Shown in pieces: positions 58,577 to 64,000 of a DNA stretch of 64,000 nucleotides. Under the pieces are notes generated by a model that made no database searches, was not told where the DNA came from, and was given only the letters and a program-made list of their open reading frames with translations. Source of the DNA: Cytophagales bacterium (GTDB taxonomy: Bacteria; Bacteroidota; Bacteroidia; Cytophagales; Spirosomataceae); NCBI GenBank assembly GCA_004292855.1, contig RDXN01000058.1, positions 24,849-88,848 of the forward strand, given 5' to 3'. The position numbers and the translations under genes are program-made. Position 1 is the stretch's first letter. Each line of letters starts with the position of its first letter.

Positions 58577-61093
58577 CTACAACGTCAACCCGACCGACAA
58601 ATACGCCGTGCGGCCATCGGCTGGCAAAATTCCGGGGCCGGGATACCCCCCCGCCCGACGGGTGAAATACCGCTCGTCGGTGAGGTTGTTGACCCCCGCC
58701 CGGATGGTATACCGCTTCTTGAGGTTTAGCGAAGCCGACAGATCGAACACCTGATAGGCCGGAATGGGGCCGTTTTGGGCGTTGGCCGAAGGGGTCTCGG
58801 TGTTGTTGGCGTCGCTGTAGGCCATGCCCACGCGGTTCATCAGGGCCGTGAACGTGAAGCCATTCAGGGTGTAGTTCAGCCCAAACCGCCCGATGAAGGC
58901 CGGGGCGTTTTCCACTTTCTTATCGCGCAGGTTTGTTTCAGACGCTTGCCCGTTCGTTACGGTTGCCACGCGCAAGTTTTGGTAGCGGGCGTCGGTGAAA
59001 CCGAGCGAGCTGAACAGACTCAGATAGCCTACCCGCGATTTGCCTGCCAGAGCCACAATCGGGTCGAACTCCACATAAGCCTCCACGCCCCGGCTCACAC
59101 TCCGGCCAATGTTGGTGCGGAATTGGTAGGGACGATTAGCTTCATTGAGCAGGGTGAGCGTGCCAATCCGGTCGTTGTAATTCACGAGAAAATAGCTGAC
59201 GTCGAAGTTCAGATAATTCTTCACCTTGCCGCGTACGCCCCCATCAACCGAGTAGCCACGGGCATCGCGCAGGTTGGGGTCTACCACGAAGTCGGTCAAA
59301 GCGGCAGGGGTCAGGTCGGAGAACAGCACCGGACGGTAAGCCTGCGAGGCATTGGCGTACAGGCTGATATCGGGCGAGAGTTTGAACTCGGTGCCGATAC
59401 CCGCCAGCACAAACCGGCGCGTGCTTTGCTGACTCACACGATTTTCTGTTCCATTGGCAGCGAAACTCAACCGCCCTCCAATATCATTAGCCAGCGACTC
59501 CAAACGCAACCCCGGCGTGACGGTCCAGCGCGACGACAACCGAAACATGTTCTCAGCAAAAGCCGCCACGTTCGTAACGCCCAAACTCAAATCGCGCGGA
59601 AAGAGGTCAGTTTGCAGATTTAGATTATAGTCGGAGCCGGTATCGCCCCGGCCTTGCTGAATCCGGTGGGTGTGACCGTTGAAATACTTTACACCCGTGG
59701 CCAGCGCGTGCTGTTGGCCCAGAAACCGATAGCGGGTCAAGAGCCGAATTTCACTACCCCAGTTCCGGTAGATATCGCGGTCGATTTGGCGCGCAGCAAA
59801 CTGACCGGCTGCATTGGGCACATCGAGGGTCGTGATGGCTTGGGTGAAACCAATGCTGTTTCGCTCTCCGATCAGTCCGTGAACGTTGGCCGTCAGGCGG
59901 GTATTGTCGTTGAAGGCGTACTCGGCTTTTAGGGTTGGCACGGTCCAGGGGGTGCTGAACCAGTTGCGGGCGCGGCTGCTTTGGCGGGCATTCCGAGCAA
60001 ACTGAGCATCGGTAAGGCCACCCGGTTGTTGGCTTTCGTTGTTCATGCGCGACACCTCCAGCCCCAAACGGAATTTGTTCGTAACGGCGTAGGAAATCGA
60101 CGCATAGCCGTTGAAAATACCATATTGGCTGTTTTCGCGCCAGCCATCGGCCCGCCGGTAGTGGGCATACGCGTTGTATTGCAACCGGCCCACAGTTCCG
60201 CTAATGCGGTTGTAAGTCGAAAACAGGCCGTAGCTCCCCACCGATTGCTGGGTTTCCAGGCTGAACGGCTTGTTTTGAGTCGGCCCCTTCAACACATAAT
60301 TGAGCAGACCGCCAAACTGAGGACCGTATTGCAACGACGCCCCACCCCGCACGAGTTCGATACGCTCAACAGCTTCCATTGGTGGGTTGTAGTACGCTTC
60401 GGGATAGCCAAATGGGTCGGAACTGATGTCGACACCGTTTTGCCGGACGTTGAACTCCCAGGAGCGGTTGGGGCTAAGTCCGCGCACCGATATGCCCACC
60501 TGCACGCCCGACCCGTCGTTCTCCCAAACCATCACACCGGGGGTCTTGCTGAATACCTGCCGGGTGTTGTTCGTAACGAGGTTGGCGTCGAGAGCCGAGA
60601 GGTTGATGACTTCCGATTTTTTACCGGCATAAATGGCCATTGCCCCTATTTCGGGGAGGGTTTCGCGCTCGCGCAGCCCTTTTGCCGCCCGAATCCGCAC
60701 CTCTTCGAGTGCCAGAACACTCTCCCGCACAATCAGATTGATCGACGTAGTGGTCGACCTCTCGACCTTCACCGCCTGCTCCTGCATCTCAACGCCCAAG
60801 CCCGACGCTACCACCACATAACTGCCAGTGGGCAGGCCCTTGAACGTGAAATGGCCTTTGTCGTCGGTGGTTATGGCCCGAACGGTTCCCTTCAGACGCA
60901 CCACCAGGCCCCCTGCCGGTTCTCCGTTGGCATCGTGGATGAAGCCCTCCAGTTCGCCTGTTTCAACCGGGACACCATCTGTAGTTATGTATGAAGACCG
61001 AATTGGCCTGAGTGGAACGCCTGAACTGTCGTTTCCAATGGCGTCAATTGTATAGGCAAGGCTGAAAAGTAGTAGTGCGCTGAGCTTGATCAT
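58577..61093 (-). CDS. TonB-dependent outer-membrane receptor (iron/siderophore-type)
   Basis: The 838-residue protein has a signal peptide, a carboxypeptidase-like regulatory domain at about 50-125 (GLVVRLKGTVRAITTDDKGHFTFKG in part), a TonB box and plug domain (about 135-265, with VRGLSPNRSWEFNVRQNGVD and MEAVERIELVRGGASLQYGP in part) and a beta-barrel that ends in an aromatic residue pattern YLSVGLTL. Unlike the SusC protein it has no partner SusD gene. The general layout resembles FecA/CirA-type iron or cobalamin receptors; the substrate is unknown. Its promoter lies between two palindromes shared with the mutB upstream region. Confidence 0.92.
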   Translation of the reverse strand: MIKLSALLLFSLAYTIDAIGNDSSGVPLRPIRSSYITTDGVPVETGELEGFIHDANGEPAGGLVVRLKGTVRAITTDDKGHFTFKGLPTGSYVVVASGLGVEMQEQAVKVERSTTTSINLIVRESVLALEEVRIRAAKGLRERETLPEIGAMAIYAGKKSEVINLSALDANLVTNNTRQVFSKTPGVMVWENDGSGVQVGISVRGLSPNRSWEFNVRQNGVDISSDPFGYPEAYYNPPMEAVERIELVRGGASLQYGPQFGGLLNYVLKGPTQNKPFSLETQQSVGSYGLFSTYNRISGTVGRLQYNAYAHYRRADGWRENSQYGIFNGYASISYAVTNKFRLGLEVSRMNNESQQPGGLTDAQFARNARQSSRARNWFSTPWTVPTLKAEYAFNDNTRLTANVHGLIGERNSIGFTQAITTLDVPNAAGQFAARQIDRDIYRNWGSEIRLLTRYRFLGQQHALATGVKYFNGHTHRIQQGRGDTGSDYNLNLQTDLFPRDLSLGVTNVAAFAENMFRLSSRWTVTPGLRLESLANDIGGRLSFAANGTENRVSQQSTRRFVLAGIGTEFKLSPDISLYANASQAYRPVLFSDLTPAALTDFVVDPNLRDARGYSVDGGVRGKVKNYLNFDVSYFLVNYNDRIGTLTLLNEANRPYQFRTNIGRSVSRGVEAYVEFDPIVALAGKSRVGYLSLFSSLGFTDARYQNLRVATVTNGQASETNLRDKKVENAPAFIGRFGLNYTLNGFTFTALMNRVGMAYSDANNTETPSANAQNGPIPAYQVFDLSASLNLKKRYTIRAGVNNLTDERYFTRRAGGYPGPGILPADGRTAYLSVGLTL

Positions 61094-61114
61094 TGTTTAG
61101 AATCATTTTAAACA
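61094..61114. promoter_or_regulatory. Operator-like palindrome 1 at the TonB receptor start site
   Basis: TGTTTAGAAT, one C, and ATTTTAAACA form an imperfect 21-bp palindrome with one mismatched pair, lying between the -7 element and the ATG of the receptor gene. It shares the TTTAGAA half-site with palindrome 2. A repressor bound here would cover the transcription start. Confidence 0.5.
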
Positions 61115-61117
61115 ACG

Positions 61118-61149
61118 CAAAGGTAGAGCGGCAAATCTGACCCGCCAAA
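61118..61149 (-). promoter_or_regulatory. Promoter of the TonB-dependent receptor
   Basis: On the minus strand, -33 TTTGG (61145-61149) and a perfect -7 TACCTTTG (61118-61125) are spaced by 19 bases. The promoter is flanked by operator-like palindromes on both sides. Confidence 0.6.
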
Positions 61150-61154
61150 GCTTC

Positions 61155-61171
61155 TTTAGAAATTTTCTAAA
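61155..61171. promoter_or_regulatory. Operator-like palindrome 2 upstream of the receptor promoter
   Basis: TTTAGAAA, one T and TTTCTAAA are a perfect 17-bp palindrome, just upstream of the receptor -33 element and in the space shared with divergent mutB. It repeats the half-site of palindrome 1, spaced about 59 bases centre to centre. A metal-responsive repressor such as a Fur- or DtxR-type protein is a plausible ligand but is not shown by sequence. Confidence 0.5.
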
Positions 61172-61225
61172 TAATATTTTTTGGCCTGAATACTGTTACT
61201 TTGAACAAACGTCCCGGAGTTTGCC

Positions 61226-63877
61226 ATGCGCCCTCAGTTCATCAACCAGAAAGATCGTTCGTACGAAGCCCACTCAATTACTGATAATCAGACTAATGAA
61301 ACGGTAAAGCCGACCATGATAACCGCCGAAGGCATCAGGCTGAAACCCCGGTTTACGGTTGGAGATCAGGGCGATACGATTGCCCACGCGGCTGGTGTTC
61401 CGCCGTTTTTACGGGGTCCATACAGCAGCATGTATGTGCGGCAACCCTGGACGGTGCGGCAATACGCGGGCTTTTCGACCGCCGAAGCCTCGAACGCGTT
61501 TTACCGGCGCAACCTGGCAGCCGGGCAAAAGGGCTTGTCGGTCGCCTTCGATTTGGCCACGCACCGGGGTTACGACTCCGACCACCCGCGCGTGGTGGGC
61601 GACGTGGGCAAGGCGGGCGTTGCCATCGACACCGTGGAGGACATGAAGATCCTGTTCGACCAGATTCCGCTCGATCAGATGTCGGTCTCGATGACCATGA
61701 ACGGGGCCGTGATTCCGATAATGGCGTTTTACATTGTGGCCGCCGAAGAACAGGGCGTTCCGCCCTCCAACCTGTCGGGCACCATCCAGAACGACATTTT
61801 GAAGGAGTTCATGGTGCGGAACACCTACATCTATCCCCCCGAACCCTCAATGTGGCTTATTGGTGATATTTTCGCCTACACGAGTCGTCACATGCCCAAG
61901 TTCAACAGCATCAGCATCAGTGGTTACCACATGCACGAGGCCGGGGCACCCGCCCACATCGAACTGGCCTACACGCTGGCCGACGGCCTCGAATACATCC
62001 GTACGGGGCTGGCAGCGGGCATGGGTATCGACGAGTTTGCCCCCCGGTTGTCGTTTTTCTGGGGTATCGGCATGAATCATTTCATGGAAATCGCCAAGAT
62101 GCGGGCCGGGCGGTATCTGTGGGCAAACATTGTGAAGCAGTTTGACCCGCAGAACCCCAAATCGTTGGCCCTGCGAACCCACGGTCAAACGTCCGGCTAT
62201 AGCCTGACCGAACAAGACCCGTTCAACAATGTGGCTCGCACGACCATAGAAGCCCTTGCGGCTGCACTCGGCGGCACGCAAAGTCTGCACACGAACTCGC
62301 TCGACGAGGCCATCGCGCTCCCCACCGATTTTTCGGCCCGGATTGCCCGCAACACCCAGCTTTACCTGCAACACGAAACTGACGTCACCCGCGCCGTCGA
62401 CCCCTGGGGCGGTTCGTATTATGTGGAGTATTTGACCAATGAGTTAATTGAAAAAGCGTCTGTGCTCATGGACGAGGTGGAGCAACTGGGCGGCATGACC
62501 AAGGCTATCGAAACGGGTTTGCCCAAGCTTCGTATTGAGGAGGCAGCCGCCCGCAAGCAGGCCCGCATAGATGGGGGCAAAGACGTAATTCTGGGCGTAA
62601 ACCGCTACAAACCAGCCTCTGAAACCGAGATCGAGTTGCTCGAAGTTGATAATCAGGCCGTGCGCGAGAGCCAGATTCGACGGCTTGAGGAGGTAAAGGC
62701 CAAGCGGGATGAGGAGAAGGTGAGGGAGGCTTTGGAGAGGATAACGGAAGCTGCGAAGAACCCCACCGGACAAAACCCCACCCCCGGCCCCTCCCCCGTA
62801 GGGAGGGGAGAAGCCCCTCACCATTTAGAAGAACACCCGGAGCCGGAGGTTTTTAATGGGAGGCCATTTTTCAATGCGAAACCTGAGAAATGGCAATTTT
62901 TAAAAGACTTTGCTCGCCAAAACAGAAAAAATCAAACAGAAGCAGAAGCAGTTCTATGGGAACGGCTGCGGAAAAGTCAACTGTTAGGATTAAAGTTTAG
63001 AAGGCAGCACGCCATCCAAGATTATATAGCTGACTTTGTGTGTCTGGAAAAGCAATTAGTGGTCGAGGTTGACGGAGAAATTCATGAGCAACAGCGGGAA
63101 TATGATGAAGTTAGAACAGAATATCTGAATGCTAATGGTTTCCAAGTGATCAGATTTACGAACGATCAGGTCATTGGTAATACCCCCTTAGTGGTGGAAG
63201 AAATAAAGAGAGTGCTCACCTATACTGGCATTACACCATCAACGGCAGGCCCTTCTCCCCTCCCTAATGGGGAGGGGTCGGGGGTGGGGTTATTATCCCT
63301 TGCTATTGAAGCCGCTCGGCACCGGGCTACATTGGGCGAAATTTCGGACGCTATGGAAAAAGCCTTTGGCCGACACAAGGCCACGATCCGGGCCGTGTCG
63401 GGAATCTATTCGGCGGAGGTATCGGACGACGAAAACTTTGCACAGGCCCGCCAGATGGCCAATCAGTTTGCCGAACTGGACGGGCGCAGACCCCGGATTC
63501 TGGTGGCTAAGATGGGGCAGGATGGACACGACCGGGGGGCCAAAATAATTGCCACGAGCTTCGCCGACCTCGGCTTCGACGTCGACATGGGGCCGCTGTT
63601 TCAAACCCCCGGCGAAGTAGCCCGGCAAGCCGCCGAAAACGACGTGCATATCGTGGGCGTGTCGAGCCTGGCCGCTGGACACAAAACGCTCGTGCCCCAA
63701 CTGATTGATGAACTCCGCACGTTAGGTCGCGAGGATATTATGGTGATCGCGGGGGGCGTGATCCCGGCGGGCGACTACCAATATCTCTACGACGCGGGCG
63801 TGAAAGGGGTTTTCGGGCCGGGCACGGTGATTTCGGTGGCAGCACAGAAGATCTTGGGAGAATTGATGCGGGAGTAA
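61226..63877 (+). CDS. mutB: Methylmalonyl-CoA mutase large (alpha) subunit carrying an in-frame DUF559 nuclease domain
   Basis: This coenzyme-B12 enzyme rearranges methylmalonyl-CoA to succinyl-CoA. The 883-residue frame has the acyl-CoA-binding barrel (about 60-515; [60 protein letters not shown] in pieces) and the C-terminal B12-binding domain (about 740-883) with the DxHxxG motif GQDGHDRG (D766, H768, G771). Between them residues 516-690 are foreign: repeat-derived ends ([23 protein letters not shown]) around a complete DUF559 domain. Removing them leaves about 708 residues, near the usual subunit length. The frame stays open through the insertion, so a chimeric enzyme, or one that is spliced or cleaved, is expected. 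A second ATG at 61316 is possible. Confidence 0.9.
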   Translation: MRPQFINQKDRSYEAHSITDNQTNETVKPTMITAEGIRLKPRFTVGDQGDTIAHAAGVPPFLRGPYSSMYVRQPWTVRQYAGFSTAEASNAFYRRNLAAGQKGLSVAFDLATHRGYDSDHPRVVGDVGKAGVAIDTVEDMKILFDQIPLDQMSVSMTMNGAVIPIMAFYIVAAEEQGVPPSNLSGTIQNDILKEFMVRNTYIYPPEPSMWLIGDIFAYTSRHMPKFNSISISGYHMHEAGAPAHIELAYTLADGLEYIRTGLAAGMGIDEFAPRLSFFWGIGMNHFMEIAKMRAGRYLWANIVKQFDPQNPKSLALRTHGQTSGYSLTEQDPFNNVARTTIEALAAALGGTQSLHTNSLDEAIALPTDFSARIARNTQLYLQHETDVTRAVDPWGGSYYVEYLTNELIEKASVLMDEVEQLGGMTKAIETGLPKLRIEEAAARKQARIDGGKDVILGVNRYKPASETEIELLEVDNQAVRESQIRRLEEVKAKRDEEKVREALERITEAAKNPTGQNPTPGPSPVGRGEAPHHLEEHPEPEVFNGRPFFNAKPEKWQFLKDFARQNRKNQTEAEAVLWERLRKSQLLGLKFRRQHAIQDYIADFVCLEKQLVVEVDGEIHEQQREYDEVRTEYLNANGFQVIRFTNDQVIGNTPLVVEEIKRVLTYTGITPSTAGPSPLPNGEGSGVGLLSLAIEAARHRATLGEISDAMEKAFGRHKATIRAVSGIYSAEVSDDENFAQARQMANQFAELDGRRPRILVAKMGQDGHDRGAKIIATSFADLGFDVDMGPLFQTPGEVARQAAENDVHIVGVSSLAAGHKTLVPQLIDELRTLGREDIMVIAGGVIPAGDYQYLYDAGVKGVFGPGTVISVAAQKILGELMRE
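62772..63294 (+). mobile_element. DUF559-carrying element with terminal inverted repeats inside mutB
   Basis: The element is bounded by inverted repeats of about 46 bases (62772-62817 and 63248-63294), complementary apart from a few mismatches. Each contains a smaller CCCTCCC/GGGAGGG hairpin. The interior encodes, in the mutB frame, a DUF559 domain: [47 protein letters not shown] and [12 protein letters not shown], with D603, E614 and D616 as likely PD-(D/E)xK/VSR-like active-site residues. The interior is clearly more AT-rich than mutB around it. No transposase is encoded and no free-standing start is evident. Confidence 0.85.
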
Positions 63878-63924
63878 GTTTTTCGTAACTTCATTTCCGA
63901 CTTCTTAGAGTATGTTTTGTTAGC

Positions 63925-64000
63925 TTATTTGGCGAATCGGTTGATGATAATGGAAATGAAGGCAATTCGGAGCATGGCCTCCGAACTTTCTATCGTTTTC
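63925..64000 (-). mobile_element. Probable transposase C-terminus (truncated by the window edge)
   Basis: On the minus strand the last 24 visible codons read KTIESSEAMLRIAFISIIIN followed by RFAK and a stop. An S-S-x-A-M-(I/L)-x-(I/L)-A helix near the C-terminus is typical of IS4/IS5-family DDE transposases in Bacteroidota. The rest of the gene and the element ends lie outside the window, except possibly an end near 63880-63900. The call rests on a short segment only. Confidence 0.4.

Noticed and set aside
62772..63294. Intein in MutB
   Set aside because: The insertion lacks intein blocks A and G (no Cys/Ser at the first position, no His-Asn-Cys/Ser/Thr at the end) and has DNA inverted repeats, which inteins do not.
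1..64000. tRNA and rRNA genes
   Set aside because: All intergenic spaces are short (largest about 250 bases) and consist of palindromic repeats or promoters; none has a tRNA cloverleaf or rRNA-like sequence that I could see.

Overview
The window is chromosomal DNA from a Bacteroidota bacterium, most likely of the order Cytophagales (Spirosoma/Rudanella/Fibrella-like). The evidence is a RagA/SusC plus RagB/SusD pair under an ECF sigma/FecR switch, type IX secretion (T9SS) C-terminal sorting domains, DUF4230, DUF6427 and DUF1684 proteins, and promoters of the Bacteroidota type (-33 TTTG, -7 TAnnTTTG) upstream of several genes. Family assignments come from reading translated sequence; no database search was possible.

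Layout. 1-2.2 kb: end of a DUF6427 membrane protein, an MNT/HEPN toxin-antitoxin-like pair, rpiB. 2.3-6.8 kb: LOG-family protein, a membrane-anchored helix-hairpin-helix protein, two overlapping DEAD-box helicase genes. 6.9-8.9 kb: an HNH nuclease plus AAA ATPase pair that looks like a Septu-type anti-phage system. 9.0-15.7 kb: truncated hemoglobin, a third DEAD-box helicase, a Fn3-repeat surface protein, a LytTR regulator, a two-repeat membrane protein, a DinB-family protein. 15.8-23.4 kb: sigma-FecR-SusC-SusD-lipoprotein nutrient uptake cluster. 23.6-34 kb: sugar isomerase plus GH5 glycosidase, MOSC protein, aroA, sialidase-like and M1 peptidase secreted proteins, DUF4230 and small proteins. 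34-39 kb: rny, zapA, a coiled-coil protein and pheT. 40-44 kb: a sugar/glycan gene run (cupin ketoisomerase, DegT aminotransferase, GT2, methyltransferase) ending in riboflavin synthase. 44-54 kb: PASTA protein, T9SS cargo, rhodanese, beta-lactamase-fold enzyme, PF10023 aminopeptidase, DUF3108, GNAT and a frameshifted sialidase-like gene. 54-64 kb: dnaA, then the two methylmalonyl-CoA mutase subunit genes mutA and mutB, separated by about 4 kb holding a small gene, a TPR/DUF6624 gene and a TonB-dependent receptor. The right edge cuts into what looks like a transposase.

The most unusual feature is in mutB. A complete DUF559 (VSR/PD-(D/E)xK-like) nuclease domain, bounded by about 46-bp terminal inverted repeats, sits in frame in the linker between the catalytic barrel and the B12-binding domain. 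The partner subunit gene mutA also carries an in-frame palindrome (two perfect 25-bp arms) and a second low-complexity patch. Elsewhere the window is rich in long intergenic palindromes, including two members of one family that share a 33-nt loop. Together these suggest palindromic elements that colonise this genome and are tolerated inside genes when they stay in frame, with one version carrying its own nuclease domain.

No rRNA, tRNA, CRISPR array or replication origin was recognised, and no gene-free stretch exceeds 300 bases.
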